Source: Bacillus fungorum (lineage in GTDB: Bacteria; Bacillota; Bacilli; Bacillales; Bacillaceae_G). Taken from it: DNA of 64,000 nucleotides. The notes beneath the pieces were generated by a model. That model searched no databases and was not told the DNA's origin. It saw only the letters and a program-made list of their open reading frames with translations. The stretch is from the NCBI RefSeq assembly GCF_002746455.1, contig NZ_NWUW01000002.1, positions 248,001 through 312,000 on the forward strand, given 5' to 3'. How positions within the stretch are numbered: the stretch's first letter is position 1; every line of letters starts with the position of its first letter. The translations under genes were made by a program, and so were the position numbers. Below are positions 27,777-39,052 of this stretch, piece after piece.

Positions 27777-28311
27777 AGAACAGTTCCTTAAAGAATTATC
27801 AAGTCATCTTAGAAAGTTACCAGACGAAGAGAGGAAAGATATTTTATTTGATTATGAAGAGCATTTTCAGTTTGGGATAGAAGAGGGGAAAACTGAATCG
27901 GAAATAATAAAGGGGCTTGGCTCTCCGAAAGTAATTGCAAAAGAATTACTTGTTTTATATCGTTTCGATGAAATGAAAAAAGACCCGTCAACTTCAAATG
28001 TGACAAGAGCTGTCATGGCAGCGATTGGACTTAGTTTGTTTAATTTTATTATTGTGTTAGGCCCGTTAGTTGCAATTATCGCTTTTATATTTTCTTTTTG
28101 GGTCGGTGGTATTGCTAGTGTAGTGACACCGTTTTTTGTTATGGGAAAAGTATTTATGGGTACTTTTATATGGTTGGATTTATTCGTTAGTATAACGTTT
28201 GTTGGGGTAGGTTTGTTGTTATGTATGATCGCTTATTATAGTACGAAGTGGTTTAAAAGGTTATGTGTACGTTATGTAATATGGAACTTCAAAATGATAA
28301 AAGGGGAGTAG
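27769..28311 (+). CDS. DUF1700 membrane protein
   Basis: A 180-residue protein. Residues 1-65 ([31 protein letters not shown], then [11 protein letters not shown]) are the DUF1700 helical domain; about four hydrophobic segments follow from residue 85. PadR, DUF1700 and DUF4097 genes are commonly found together in Bacillota as an envelope-associated module. It is translationally coupled: ATG 27769 lies eight bases inside the padR gene with GAAGGGG upstream. The three genes abut. Confidence 0.78.
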   Translation: MSKEQFLKELSSHLRKLPDEERKDILFDYEEHFQFGIEEGKTESEIIKGLGSPKVIAKELLVLYRFDEMKKDPSTSNVTRAVMAAIGLSLFNFIIVLGPLVAIIAFIFSFWVGGIASVVTPFFVMGKVFMGTFIWLDLFVSITFVGVGLLLCMIAYYSTKWFKRLCVRYVIWNFKMIKGE

Positions 28312-29118
28312 ATGATGAAAAAAATATTGTTAGTAGCAATCGCTTGTATCATTATTGGAGTAATAGGGATTTCACAAACATATGAAAAAGCGGTGCAAAC
28401 TGCAGAAGAAGGAAACAAAGAAGATGTAATTAAAAACGAAACACTAAAAAATATAGAAGTTAAGTTAGATGCTGGGGATATTGTTGTCCAAAAATCTCCT
28501 GACTCTTCTTTTTATGTAAAGCAATCAGGAGATGCACGTAAACAAGAGATTCGTATTGCTGAAGATGGTGACATATTAAAAATCATTGGGGAAAGAGAAA
28601 AAGGTGCTTCATTTGATTTTTCCTTTTACGATTTTAGGTTTCAAACGTCTACATTGACTCTCCTTGTGCCTGAACGCTCTTACCAAGACGTAAAAGTAAA
28701 TTCATCTGCTGGACAAATCGAAATGAGTGATGTGAAAAGTGGTCGTGTAAGTGCTAGAACACTCGCTGGAGAAATAGATTTGAAACATGTCACAGCTAAG
28801 AGTGTGGAGGGATCTTCAAAAGCTGGTGAGCTGAACTTTAAAAAAGTAATAGGGAAAGTAACAGCTAAAACGGCTAGTGGGGAAGTGCATATTATGGATC
28901 ATGATCCTAAATATGATGTGGAGGCAAGTTCAACTGCTGGGGATGTAGATATTACTTTATTGGAAAAACCACAAGATGTAGTTGTAACTGGGCAAAGCGC
29001 TGCTGGAGACGTGATGATTTTTAATGAAGAAAATAAAAATATAACAATTGGAAATGGTAGTAAAAAGATTAGCGGTAAAACAACTGCTGGCGATGTGACA
29101 ATTGAAATTCGTTCATAA
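28312..29118 (+). CDS. DUF4097 beta-strand repeat protein
   Basis: A 268-residue protein with an N-terminal membrane anchor or signal (residues 5-22) and a repetitive C-terminal part. The repeats are about 20 residues apart with the pattern S/T-x-A-G-x-(V/I), for example VNSSAGQIEMSDV, ARTLAGEIDLKHV, SSKAGELNFKKV and KTTAGDVTIEI. This is the DUF4097 (LiaG-like) beta-helix repeat. It is probably extracytoplasmic and works with the DUF1700 protein in sensing or adapting to the cell envelope; its exact role is unknown. Confidence 0.78.
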   Translation: MMKKILLVAIACIIIGVIGISQTYEKAVQTAEEGNKEDVIKNETLKNIEVKLDAGDIVVQKSPDSSFYVKQSGDARKQEIRIAEDGDILKIIGEREKGASFDFSFYDFRFQTSTLTLLVPERSYQDVKVNSSAGQIEMSDVKSGRVSARTLAGEIDLKHVTAKSVEGSSKAGELNFKKVIGKVTAKTASGEVHIMDHDPKYDVEASSTAGDVDITLLEKPQDVVVTGQSAAGDVMIFNEENKNITIGNGSKKISGKTTAGDVTIEIRS

Positions 29119-29151
29119 GAAATAGAATGTATGAAAATCTATCAAAATACA

Positions 29152-29198
29152 AAAAAGAAGATAATCACCTATATAAATAAGGTGATTATCTTCTTTTT
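29152..29198. terminator. bidirectional terminator between DUF4097 gene and lexA
   Basis: A 19-bp perfect stem, 29152-29170 with 29180-29198, with an A run at its left and a T run at its right, serves the converging transcripts. Confidence 0.88.
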
Positions 29199-29206
29199 AT
29201 TATTTT

Positions 29207-29827
29207 TTAATGTAAATCACGATATACACCAATTACTTTTCCGATAACTGACACTTGTTTTAAAATGATAGGCTCTAATGAAGAGTTTTCCGGTTGTAGA
29301 CGGAAGTGGTCTTTTTCTTTATAAAAGCGTTTAACCGTTGCTTCGTTGTCTTCTGTTAAAGCCACTACAATTTCACCGTTGTATGCAGACTGTTGTTGGC
29401 GAACAACAACTAAGTCACCATCAAATATACCGGCGTCAATCATACTATCTCCAGAAATACGTAACATGAACACTTGATCTGCTCCAGCAACAATGCTAGC
29501 TGGAAGTGGGAAGTGATCTTCTACACTTTCAACTGCTGTAATCGGTAATCCAGCAGTAACTTTTCCGATGATAGGAACTTGAATAACAGATTGTGTTTCT
29601 GCATCCATTCGATCGTCACCTAAAATTTCAATTGCTCGTGGTTTTGTTGGATCGCGTCGAATATATCCTTTTTCTTCTAGTCGTGATAAATGTCCGTGCA
29701 CTGTAGAACTAGAAGCGAGGCCGACTGCTTGACCGATTTCACGTACGGAAGGTGGATATCCTTTTTCTTGTACTTTTAGCTTAATAAAGTCGAGAATGTC
29801 TTGCTGGCGTTTCGTTAACTTTTCCAT
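29207..29827 (-). CDS. lexA: LexA SOS repressor
   Basis: A 206-residue protein. The winged-helix N-terminus reads [34 protein letters not shown]. The self-cleavage Ala-Gly site lies in [13 protein letters not shown]. The catalytic serine is in [19 protein letters not shown] and the lysine in NEATVKRFY. It represses the SOS regulon and cleaves itself when RecA filaments form. ATG 29827 is chosen because it gives the normal family length; longer starts would run into the divergent promoter region. The divergent neighbour is yneB, as in the Bacillus SOS locus but without yneA. Confidence 0.95.
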   Translation of the reverse strand: MEKLTKRQQDILDFIKLKVQEKGYPPSVREIGQAVGLASSSTVHGHLSRLEEKGYIRRDPTKPRAIEILGDDRMDAETQSVIQVPIIGKVTAGLPITAVESVEDHFPLPASIVAGADQVFMLRISGDSMIDAGIFDGDLVVVRQQQSAYNGEIVVALTEDNEATVKRFYKEKDHFRLQPENSSLEPIILKQVSVIGKVIGVYRDLH

Positions 29828-29875
29828 GTTTTCTAACACCTCGTTTTCTTTCATTTTTCTTATTAATAAGTATAA

Positions 29876-30625
<750 letters not shown>

Positions 30626-30652
30626 CTATTGTATGATAATAATCAGTTTTGA

Positions 30653-30909
<257 letters not shown>

Positions 30910-30910
<1 letters not shown>

Positions 30911-30935
30911 AAGATGGGCGAAGCCCATCTTTTTA
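30910..30935 (+). terminator. terminator after ynzC
   Basis: AAAGATGGGC (30910-30919) and its complement (30923-30932) with a GAA loop, then TTATTT. It may also serve the converging nucleotidase gene. Confidence 0.88.
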
Positions 30936-30948
30936 TTTATTACATTCG

Positions 30949-32538
30949 TTATTTAATAACTTTCCAGTTGTTATTAACTGTTGCTTCTATCTTTTTATTC
31001 TTCAATATATAGTTAGCGATAAGTTCAGACATATCTGTTGGTATGTCTTTTATTACTGGCTTATTTTGAAACATAAAGAAGTTCCCTCCGCCGCTTGCGC
31101 GATAATTATTCATAACGACGTCATATTCTTCCTTAATATTTAGAGGGGCGCCTTTATACTGTAAAGATTCTACTCTCTCGCCAATTGGTTTAGAAATGTT
31201 TAATACGTATGAAATTCCTTCCCACATATCGTAATTATAGTGTTGCGGTTTTGGTTCTATGTAGCTAGGGTTTACGATGATGGTTCCATCTCCTTTTAAT
31301 GTGAAATAAGAAGCGGAGAGTTCGAGAGCATCTTTTATATCTGCTCCAGTTATTCTAATTACTTTTAATGTATTTGGATAAATATAATTAGAAACGATGT
31401 CACGCATTGTTACAAATTTCGGGAAACCTGGAGATGTATTATGGAATAAGCTTGTACAAGAAATGGAAACATTGGCAATATCCATCTGTATTTTATTTAT
31501 GAATTCAATAAAAGGATGGTCTTGTAAACGAGTTTGCATAGCATCTGAAATTTGCATGTCCCCATAGATTAGTCCAATAGGTTGATCGAGCCAATTTTGT
31601 GTTTTCTCTTCATAATCAGTAACCAAGGAAAGAATATCTTGGTCCGCAACAATTCCTTGCACGGGCAATAATTGTGAATAACTCTCTTTTTTTACCCATT
31701 TTTGTTCTGTTTTTTCGAATGTTACTGTTACTTTTCCAACGAAGTGTCCATTGCATCCGGTTTGTAAAACTGTTACATCATTTATTACGGTGTGAGCAAT
31801 TTCCCGGTGTTGGTGGCCTGTTAGCAAAATATCTATACCTTCAATTTCATGGCACATTGCATATCCTTGGTTTTCACCTGTTAAAACTTCAGTCGGTACC
31901 CCGGTTTGTAAATCGCGTTCAAATCCCCCGTGATACGCTACGACTAGTAAATCTGGTTTCTCGTGTTCGCGAATGTAAGAAACCCACTTTTTTGCTGTTT
32001 CTAATGCATCTTCAAATTGTAAATCTTTAATGTGGTGGGGTTGTTCCCAATTGGGAATGTAATGCGTTGTCACCCCTAAAATAGCAATTTTTATATTCGC
32101 TTCAATATGTTTTATTATATATGGTTTCCCGAAATTAGATTCTTTTCTGTTTTTGTCTAAAATATTTGCTGATAGATACGGGAAGTTTGCAGTAGAAATA
32201 GCATTGTTTAATACATCCATTCCATAATTAAATTCATGATTCCCAATAACTGCAGCATCATAACGTAAATAGTTCGCTAATAAAGACATTGGATTTTTCT
32301 TATCTTTTTCGTATGTAGCGTAGTGATAAGTAAAGGGTGTTCCTTGTATGAAGTCACCGTTATCAATTAAAAGAACGTTTGTATTTTCGGACCGTTCTTT
32401 TTTTATAAGAGTAGAAATTTTAGCTAAACCAATTTCCGCTTGAGAGTTATCTTGGTAGTGAATTGGATAAACAGTACCATGTATATCACTTGTTAATAAG
32501 ATGTTTAAAGTTACAATTTGATTTTGATTCAATATCAT
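30949..32538 (-). CDS. 5'-nucleotidase/cyclic phosphodiesterase-type metallophosphatase
   Basis: A 529-residue protein of the UshA/CpdB/YfkN family. The calcineurin-like metal motifs are in order: TSDIHG (D-x-H), LIDNGDFIQG, IGNHEFNYG and LLTGHQHRE (residues about 15-245). The C-terminal substrate domain has NNYRASGGGNFFMF, the usual nucleotide-binding loop. It lacks a signal peptide and a wall anchor, which most surface members have, so it may act in the cytoplasm. It is divergent from the phosphonate-type transporter; a link in phosphorus scavenging is possible but unproven. Confidence 0.8.
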   Translation of the reverse strand: MILNQNQIVTLNILLTSDIHGTVYPIHYQDNSQAEIGLAKISTLIKKERSENTNVLLIDNGDFIQGTPFTYHYATYEKDKKNPMSLLANYLRYDAAVIGNHEFNYGMDVLNNAISTANFPYLSANILDKNRKESNFGKPYIIKHIEANIKIAILGVTTHYIPNWEQPHHIKDLQFEDALETAKKWVSYIREHEKPDLLVVAYHGGFERDLQTGVPTEVLTGENQGYAMCHEIEGIDILLTGHQHREIAHTVINDVTVLQTGCNGHFVGKVTVTFEKTEQKWVKKESYSQLLPVQGIVADQDILSLVTDYEEKTQNWLDQPIGLIYGDMQISDAMQTRLQDHPFIEFINKIQMDIANVSISCTSLFHNTSPGFPKFVTMRDIVSNYIYPNTLKVIRITGADIKDALELSASYFTLKGDGTIIVNPSYIEPKPQHYNYDMWEGISYVLNISKPIGERVESLQYKGAPLNIKEEYDVVMNNYRASGGGNFFMFQNKPVIKDIPTDMSELIANYILKNKKIEATVNNNWKVIK

Positions 32539-32717
32539 TCACCTTTTCTATTGTTATCTACCAATTAAGCATATCAAATATATGAAGAGAATTTTAATGT
32601 GAGTGTATAGAATGTGTAAAGATTCTGTAAATAATCAATTATTTGTAAAAATATGTGATATATTTCTTCATGTTTACGAAAGGCTATTTTATAACAATGA
32701 AAAATGGAGGCATTAAC

Positions 32718-33656
32718 ATGTTGAAAAAAGTTTTTGCAATGAGCACAACAGTTGTACTAGCAGCGGGATTATTAAGTGGCTGTGGAACGAAGGAATCAAG
32801 CGCAAGTAAAAATGAAGATACGAAAAAAGGGTATGTACCGAAGACTTTAAATGTTCAATTTGTTCCTTCTCAAAATGCAGATACGTTAGAGGCGAAGGCA
32901 AAACCATTGGAAAAGCTATTAAGTGATAAGTTAAATATTCCAGTAAAAGTTAGTATTTCAACGAATTACAATACAATTGTAGAAGCGATGGCATCTAAGC
33001 AAGTAGATGTAGGATTTTTACCCCCAACAGCGTACGTGCTAGCGCATGAGAAAAAGGCTGCAAACGTAATTTTACAAGCACAACGTTTTGGAGTAGATGA
33101 TGAAACGGGAGCTCCTACAAAGGATTTAGTAGACTTTTATAAATCTGAATTTGTTGTTAAGAAAGATTCAAATATTAATAGTGTAAAAGATTTAAAAGGC
33201 AAAAAAATTGGTTATCAAGATGTAACGTCATCAGCGGGATATGTGTGGCCTGCGGCTGTACTATTAAAAGAGGGTGTTGACCCGTTAAAAGATGTGAAAC
33301 CTGTTACATTAAAAGGTCACGATCAGTCTCTTATTGCTCTTTTAAATGGTGATGTAGATGCAGCTGTTGTATTTCAAGATGCACGTAATATTGTGAAAAA
33401 AGATTATCCGAATATATTTGATCAAACGAAAATAGTGAAATTTACAGAGAAAATTCCAAACGATACAATTTCGGTACGCTCTGATTTAGATGCAGAGTGG
33501 AGTAAAAAATTACAAGATGCTTTCATTGAAATTGGAAAAAATGAAGAAGGTCACAAAATTATTAAAGAAGTATACTCGCATGAAGGGTATGTTAAATCTG
33601 ATGATAGTAAATTTGATATCGTTCGTGAATATGGAAAGAAAGTAAAAACACAATAA
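32718..33656 (+). CDS. phnD: phosphonate-type ABC transporter substrate-binding lipoprotein
   Basis: A 312-residue lipoprotein with the lipobox LLSGC (Cys22). The mature part is a PhnD/SsuA-like periplasmic-type binding protein: VEAMASKQVDVGFLPPTAYVLAHE, then VKDLKGKKIGYQDVTSSAGYVWPA and LIALLNGDVDAAVVFQDA. It captures phosphonates, phosphite or a related oxyanion outside the membrane for import by the next three genes. ATG 32718 is chosen over longer in-frame starts because GGAGG at 32705-32709 is directly upstream and it begins the signal peptide. Confidence 0.88.
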   Translation: MLKKVFAMSTTVVLAAGLLSGCGTKESSASKNEDTKKGYVPKTLNVQFVPSQNADTLEAKAKPLEKLLSDKLNIPVKVSISTNYNTIVEAMASKQVDVGFLPPTAYVLAHEKKAANVILQAQRFGVDDETGAPTKDLVDFYKSEFVVKKDSNINSVKDLKGKKIGYQDVTSSAGYVWPAAVLLKEGVDPLKDVKPVTLKGHDQSLIALLNGDVDAAVVFQDARNIVKKDYPNIFDQTKIVKFTEKIPNDTISVRSDLDAEWSKKLQDAFIEIGKNEEGHKIIKEVYSHEGYVKSDDSKFDIVREYGKKVKTQ

Positions 33657-33751
33657 TACATATGGAAATGGTGACTAACTGGAAGGTGTGTAATTTCGGT
33701 TAGTTTGCCGTTTTTAGGTTATTGATAATATATTGAAGGTAGGTAAGATGA

Positions 33752-34525
33752 GTGATAGAGTTTCGAAATGTCTTTAAAGTGTATCCGAATGGTACAAAAG
33801 GATTGAATAATATAAACTTAAAAATTCAAAAAGGTGAGTTTGTTGTAATGGTAGGGCTGTCCGGAGCTGGAAAGTCTACACTTCTAAGATCGGTAAATCG
33901 CCTTCATGAGATTACAGAAGGCGAAATCATGATTGAAGGTGAGTCTATTACTGCTGCGAAAGGAAAAGAATTACGCCGCATGCGCCGGGATATTGGTATG
34001 ATTTTTCAAAGTTTTAATCTTGTAAAGCGATCAACGGTATTGAAGAATGTATTAGCTGGGCGTGTTGGGTATCATTCGACATTGCGTACAACGTTAGGTC
34101 TATTTCCAAAAGAAGATTTGGAGCTTGCCTTTCAATCGTTAAAAAGGGTAAATATTTTAGAAAAAGCATATACGCGGGCTGATGAATTATCAGGAGGACA
34201 ACAGCAACGTGTATCGATTGCTAGAGCATTGGCGCAAGAAGCAAAAATCATATTGGCAGATGAACCTGTTGCGTCGTTAGATCCGCTAACAACAAAGCAA
34301 GTATTAGATGATTTGAAAAAAATTAATGAAGATTTTGGAATTACAACAATTGTAAACTTACATTCTATTGATTTAGCTAGGCAATATGCGACACGCATTA
34401 TTGGATTACATGCAGGAGAAATTGTTTTTGACGGTTTAGTAGAAGAGGCAACGGATGAAAAATTTGCTGAAATTTATGGTGATGTAGCGCAGAAAAGTGA
34501 ATTATTAGAGGTGGCAGCTAAATGA
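33752..34525 (+). CDS. phnC: phosphonate-type ABC transporter ATPase
   Basis: A 257-residue ATPase with Walker [36 protein letters not shown] (typical PhnC), signature LSGGQQQR and Walker [12 protein letters not shown]. It drives the two permeases encoded next. Translation starts at GTG 33752 after GAAGGTAGG; an ATG at 33748 is in another frame and gives only nine residues. Its end overlaps the first permease by four bases. Confidence 0.9.
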   Translation: MIEFRNVFKVYPNGTKGLNNINLKIQKGEFVVMVGLSGAGKSTLLRSVNRLHEITEGEIMIEGESITAAKGKELRRMRRDIGMIFQSFNLVKRSTVLKNVLAGRVGYHSTLRTTLGLFPKEDLELAFQSLKRVNILEKAYTRADELSGGQQQRVSIARALAQEAKIILADEPVASLDPLTTKQVLDDLKKINEDFGITTIVNLHSIDLARQYATRIIGLHAGEIVFDGLVEEATDEKFAEIYGDVAQKSELLEVAAK

Positions 34526-35316
34526 ATGACGTGACGATATATTCGAAATCGATACCGAAGCCGCCGAGCAAGTTGAAACATATGTTAACGGTTATCCTAA
34601 TTATTTTACTGTTGTGGGGAAGTAGTGTACAGGTCGACGCATCATTTTCAAAACTAGTAGTTGGTTTTCCTAATATGATGGATTTGTTAAAAGAGATGGT
34701 GCCACCAGATTGGAGTTATTTTCAAGTTATTACAACAGCGATGTTAGATACAATACGTATGGCGATTATTGGGACGACTTTAGGAGCGATTTTAGCTATT
34801 CCACTGGCGCTGTTTGCGGCAAATAATGTGTTTACTAGTACATTTTTGTACAGTCCAGCTCGATTAATTTTAAATTTTATTCGAACGATACCAGATTTAT
34901 TATTAGCGGCAATTTTCGTAGCTATTTTTGGAATAGGACCACTTCCAGGTATTTTGGCTCTTACTTTTTTCTCAATTGGGCTCGTGGCGAAATTGTTGTA
35001 TGAGTCAATTGAATCAATTGATCCAGGTCCATTGGAAGCGATGACAGCAGTAGGAGCAAATAAGGTGCAGTGGATTGTTTATGGGGTAATTCCGCAAGTG
35101 AAAGCGCATTTTGTCTCCTATGTACTTTATACATTTGAGGTGAATGTACGTGCAGCAGCTGTTTTAGGGTTAGTAGGAGCAGGTGGCATTGGATTGTATT
35201 ATGATCGTACACTTGGATTTTTACAATATCAACAAACTGCATCTATCATTATTTATACCCTTATTGTTGTATTGTTAATTGATTATGTAAGTACATTGTT
35301 GCGGGAGAAATTATAA
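34522..35316 (+). CDS. phnE: phosphonate-type ABC permease 1
   Basis: A 264-residue inner-membrane permease with about six membrane segments and the EAA-loop motif [35 protein letters not shown] and [17 protein letters not shown] are family hallmarks. It pairs with the next permease as a heterodimer around the PhnC ATPase. ATG 34522 overlaps the stop of phnC. Confidence 0.88.
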   Translation: MNDVTIYSKSIPKPPSKLKHMLTVILIILLLWGSSVQVDASFSKLVVGFPNMMDLLKEMVPPDWSYFQVITTAMLDTIRMAIIGTTLGAILAIPLALFAANNVFTSTFLYSPARLILNFIRTIPDLLLAAIFVAIFGIGPLPGILALTFFSIGLVAKLLYESIESIDPGPLEAMTAVGANKVQWIVYGVIPQVKAHFVSYVLYTFEVNVRAAAVLGLVGAGGIGLYYDRTLGFLQYQQTASIIIYTLIVVLLIDYVSTLLREKL

Positions 35317-36119
35317 TGAGTAAAACGACGATAATCGTATCAAAACCGAAAAAACCGAGTGTGTATCGCTGGTTTATTTTTATAGCACTTATATTTGTTT
35401 ATGTATGGGCTTTTTCAGGAGTACCACTAGAGGGAATAAAGGATACGGCAGGAGAAATTACAAAAGCAATTATGACAGGGGTATTGAATCCAGATTGGTC
35501 GTATGTATCTTTACCAGATGGTGAAGATTTACTACATGGTTTAATTGATACGTTGGCAATTGCGATATTAGGTACATTTATTTCTGCCTTTTTATCTGTT
35601 CCATTCGCTTTTTGGGCAGCAACCAATATGAGCAGTGGAAAATTAACTTCAGGAACTGGGAAATTTGTACTTAGTTTTGTTCGTACATTTCCTGAATTAG
35701 TTATGGCTCTATTATTTATAAAAGCTGTTGGACCGGGCTCTTTTGCCGGAGTTCTAGCTTTAGGGTTACACTCTATCGGAATGTTAGGGAAACTATATTC
35801 AGAAGGAATTGAAAATATAGATAAGGGACCGACGGAAGCGTTAATAGCAACAGGCGCGAATCGCTTTCAAATACTGTGGTATGCAGTATTGCCACAAGTA
35901 TTACCGGATTTTCTATCGTATACGTTATACAGGTTCGAAATTAATGTACGATCCGCTGCCATTTTAGGTGTTATTGGAGCAGGGGGGATTGGCACGCCTC
36001 TAATTTTTGCACTGAGTTCACGCAATTGGTCTCGTGTGGGGATTATTTTATTGGGCATTATTTTAATGGTAATTATTATTGATTTTATTTCAAGTTCGAT
36101 TCGGAAGAAAATTGTATAA
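35316..36119 (+). CDS. phnE: phosphonate-type ABC permease 2
   Basis: A 267-residue permease paralogous to the preceding one: EALIATGANRFQILWYAVLPQV is the EAA loop, and RTFPELVMALLFI and NVRSAAILGVIGAGGIGTP match. Start and stop codons of the two genes overlap by one base, so the proteins are coupled one to one. No C-P lyase or phosphonatase genes are in this window, so the fate of the imported compound is not shown here. A terminator follows. Confidence 0.88.
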   Translation: MSKTTIIVSKPKKPSVYRWFIFIALIFVYVWAFSGVPLEGIKDTAGEITKAIMTGVLNPDWSYVSLPDGEDLLHGLIDTLAIAILGTFISAFLSVPFAFWAATNMSSGKLTSGTGKFVLSFVRTFPELVMALLFIKAVGPGSFAGVLALGLHSIGMLGKLYSEGIENIDKGPTEALIATGANRFQILWYAVLPQVLPDFLSYTLYRFEINVRSAAILGVIGAGGIGTPLIFALSSRNWSRVGIILLGIILMVIIIDFISSSIRKKIV

Positions 36120-36127
36120 TTTATTTT

Positions 36128-36154
36128 AGAAGCACCTATAAAAGGTGCTTTTTA
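36128..36154 (+). terminator. terminator of the phn operon
   Basis: AAGCACCT (36130-36137) pairs with AGGTGCTT (36143-36150), followed by TTTAT. Confidence 0.85.
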
Positions 36155-36193
36155 TATAATAAGAATAATGAATGTGGGCAATAGGGGGGGATT

Positions 36194-36448
36194 TTGGCTT
36201 TACAACACGAGTTCGTATTTATATCAAATGAAAAAAGATTAGATTTTAAAGGTGTAGATTGGATTGAATTTTGTTTTTTATATAAAGAAGAGGCAACGAT
36301 AGATGAGTGTATTGTATTAAGTGATGACCTAATCGTATATCTATTAGATTTTATCCAATGGATTCCGGTCTATTATCCAGCGAAAAGAGCAGAAGGGTTT
36401 GGAATTCATTATTATGGTATTACAAAAATTGAACAGCAAGGGCAGTGA
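36194..36448 (+). CDS. small protein of unknown function
   Basis: An 84-residue protein that I do not recognise. It starts with TTG 36194 after AGGGGGGG. It has no membrane segment; composition is rich in acidic and aromatic residues (FKGVDWIEFCFLYKEE, IQWIPVYYPAKRAEGFGIHYYG). Its last codons overlap the GTG of the next small gene, so the two are probably translated together. Their shared ending, GF/GY then IHYYG or ILHYG, suggests they may be related to each other. Confidence 0.55.
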   Translation: MALQHEFVFISNEKRLDFKGVDWIEFCFLYKEEATIDECIVLSDDLIVYLLDFIQWIPVYYPAKRAEGFGIHYYGITKIEQQGQ

Positions 36449-36672
36449 TAGCAGAACAGTTATTTTGTTCGCTAGTTAGCATGTTTTCTTTAGCGCCAGA
36501 AACAATCGAACTGACAGGACAGTTTCAATGGGAAAATGATAATAATACTGATGGAGAATATGAAAGATATGTATTTGATCGAGATAAATTATGCCAAGAT
36601 TTACAGTCGTTTATTCATTTGCTTCGGAGAGTGAAAAAGGGGGAAGGATATATTTTGCATTATGGAATTTGA
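36445..36672 (+). CDS. small protein of unknown function, coupled to the preceding gene
   Basis: A 75-residue protein, unrecognised, starting with GTG 36445 that overlaps the upstream stop. It is acidic in the middle (WENDNNTDGEYERYVFDRDKL) and ends GYILHYGI. No ribosome binding site is needed if coupling operates. A gene-free 220 bp follows, holding the tkt promoter region. Confidence 0.5.
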   Translation: MIAEQLFCSLVSMFSLAPETIELTGQFQWENDNNTDGEYERYVFDRDKLCQDLQSFIHLLRRVKKGEGYILHYGI

Positions 36673-36895
36673 AATTGATGAATAAATATACAGATAATTC
36701 CCTTTCTTTTTAAAATAAAAATAATGAAAAAGTATGTCATATTGAATGCCCATACATTCCCGAAATCATTGGTTTTTTTATAAAAAATCAAAAAAACATC
36801 AACATATTTGTCGATACATGTTGTATAATCTTGCGTGGGAAGCTATCATATAAATGTATAAAACGTTTACTAATATAAGCGAAGGGAAGAATAGC

Positions 36896-38896
36896 ATGTC
36901 ACATTCAATCGAACAACTTTCTATCAACACGATTCGCACATTATCCATCGATGCGATTGAAAAAGCAAACTCTGGTCACCCAGGAATGCCAATGGGTGCA
37001 GCACCAATGGCTTATACATTATGGACTCAATTTATGAAACACAATCCAAATAACCCAACGTGGTTTAACCGTGATCGTTTCGTATTATCTGCAGGTCATG
37101 GTTCAATGTTATTATACAGCCTACTTCACCTATCTGGTTATGATGTAACAATGGATGACTTAAAGAACTTCCGTCAATGGGGAAGCAAAACTCCAGGACA
37201 TCCTGAGTACGGTCATACAGCTGGTGTAGACGCAACTACTGGTCCACTTGGACAAGGTATTGCAACTGCTGTAGGTATGGCAATGGCTGAAAGACATTTA
37301 GCTGCTAAATATAACCGTGATGCGTATAATGTAGTAGATCATTATACATACGCTATTTGTGGTGATGGAGATTTAATGGAAGGCGTTTCTGCTGAAGCAT
37401 CTTCATTAGCTGCTCATTTACAATTAGGTCGTCTTGTTGTGCTTTACGATTCAAACGATATTTCATTAGATGGCGATTTAAATCGTTCATTCTCTGAAAG
37501 TGTAGAAGATCGTTACAAAGCATACGGATGGCAAGTAATCCGTGTTGAGGATGGAAACGATATTGAAGCTATCGCGAAAGCAATCGAAGAAGCGAAAGCT
37601 GACGAAAAACGCCCAACGCTAATTGAAGTAAGAACGACAATTGGTTTCGGTTCTCCAAACAAATCAGGAAAATCAGCTTCACATGGTTCTCCACTTGGTG
37701 TAGAAGAAACAAAGTTAACGAAAGAAGCATACGCTTGGACTGCTGAGAAAGACTTCCATGTAGCAGAAGAAGTATATGACAACTTCCGTAAAACAGTACA
37801 AGATGTTGGTGAAACTGCGCAAGCTGAGTGGAACACTATGCTAGGTGAATATGCACAAGCATACCCAGAATTAGCAAACGAACTGCAAGCGGCAATGAAC
37901 GGTCTTCTTCCAGAAGGTTGGGAGCAAAACTTACCAACTTATGAATTAGGATCAAAAGCAGCAACTCGTAATTCTTCAGGTGCTGTAATTAATGCAATTG
38001 CAGAGTCTGTACCATCATTCTTCGGTGGATCTGCTGACCTTGCTGGTTCTAACAAAACATACATGAATAACGAAAAAGACTTTACAAGAGATGATTACAG
38101 CGGTAAAAACATTTGGTACGGTGTACGTGAGTTCGCAATGGGTGCAGCAATGAACGGTATTGCACTACATGGCGGTTTAAAAACTTACGGTGGTACGTTC
38201 TTCGTATTCTCTGACTACTTACGTCCAGCAATTCGTCTTGCAGCATTAATGCAATTGCCAGTAACGTATGTATTCACACACGACAGTATCGCTGTTGGTG
38301 AAGATGGTCCAACACATGAACCAATCGAGCAATTAGCAGCGCTACGTGCAATGCCAAATGTATCTGTTATTCGTCCAGCTGATGGTAACGAATCTGTTGC
38401 AGCTTGGAGATTAGCTCTAGAATCTACAAATAAACCAACTGCTTTAGTATTAACTCGTCAAGACCTTCCAACATTAGAAGGCGCAAAAGACGATACGTAT
38501 GAAAAAGTAGCAAAAGGTGCATATGTAGTTTCTACAAGCAAGAAAGAAACAGCTGATGTAATCTTACTTGCAACTGGATCTGAAGTAAGTCTAGCTATTG
38601 AAGCACAAAAAGCTCTAGCAGTAGACGGCATTGACGCAGCTGTTGTCAGCATGCCATCTATGGATCGTTTTGAAGCTCAAACTGCTGAGTACAAAGAATC
38701 TGTATTACCAAAAGCAGTAACAAAACGTTTCGCAATTGAAATGGGTGCTACATTCGGATGGCACCGTTACGTAGGTCTTGAAGGAGATGTGTTAGGTATC
38801 GATACATTCGGTGCTTCTGCTCCTGGTGAGAAGATTATGGAAGAGTATGGATTTACTGTAGAGAACGTTGTTCGTAAAGTAAAAGAAATGCTTTAA
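36896..38896 (+). CDS. tkt: transketolase
   Basis: A 666-residue thiamine-diphosphate enzyme of the pentose phosphate pathway, moving two-carbon units between ketose and aldose phosphates in the cytoplasm. The N-terminal domain has [15 protein letters not shown] and the cofactor-binding [21 protein letters not shown]; the pyrimidine domain has [24 protein letters not shown]. Full family length. ATG 36896 is chosen, with GAAGGGA eight bases upstream. Codon use is that of a highly expressed gene. It is followed by sirA and yneF as in B. subtilis. Confidence 0.97.
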   Translation: MSHSIEQLSINTIRTLSIDAIEKANSGHPGMPMGAAPMAYTLWTQFMKHNPNNPTWFNRDRFVLSAGHGSMLLYSLLHLSGYDVTMDDLKNFRQWGSKTPGHPEYGHTAGVDATTGPLGQGIATAVGMAMAERHLAAKYNRDAYNVVDHYTYAICGDGDLMEGVSAEASSLAAHLQLGRLVVLYDSNDISLDGDLNRSFSESVEDRYKAYGWQVIRVEDGNDIEAIAKAIEEAKADEKRPTLIEVRTTIGFGSPNKSGKSASHGSPLGVEETKLTKEAYAWTAEKDFHVAEEVYDNFRKTVQDVGETAQAEWNTMLGEYAQAYPELANELQAAMNGLLPEGWEQNLPTYELGSKAATRNSSGAVINAIAESVPSFFGGSADLAGSNKTYMNNEKDFTRDDYSGKNIWYGVREFAMGAAMNGIALHGGLKTYGGTFFVFSDYLRPAIRLAALMQLPVTYVFTHDSIAVGEDGPTHEPIEQLAALRAMPNVSVIRPADGNESVAAWRLALESTNKPTALVLTRQDLPTLEGAKDDTYEKVAKGAYVVSTSKKETADVILLATGSEVSLAIEAQKALAVDGIDAAVVSMPSMDRFEAQTAEYKESVLPKAVTKRFAIEMGATFGWHRYVGLEGDVLGIDTFGASAPGEKIMEEYGFTVENVVRKVKEML

Positions 38897-38904
38897 TGAT
38901 TTTA

Positions 38905-38935
38905 GAAAAATCTCTCCGGCATGGAGAGATTTTTC
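38905..38935 (+). terminator. tkt terminator
   Basis: GAAAAATCTCTCC (38905-38917) and its reverse complement (38923-38935) form a 13-bp perfect stem ending in TTTTTC. Confidence 0.88.
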
Positions 38936-39052
38936 TATGTAAATGAGTTTTTTCGACAGAAAAAGTTTTTTATCTCTCCGTAGTCAGACAATCATTGCAA
39001 AATTTCTTCTATATAATGAAGAGAAAAGGTTGTCCAGATTGGGAGGTAAAAG

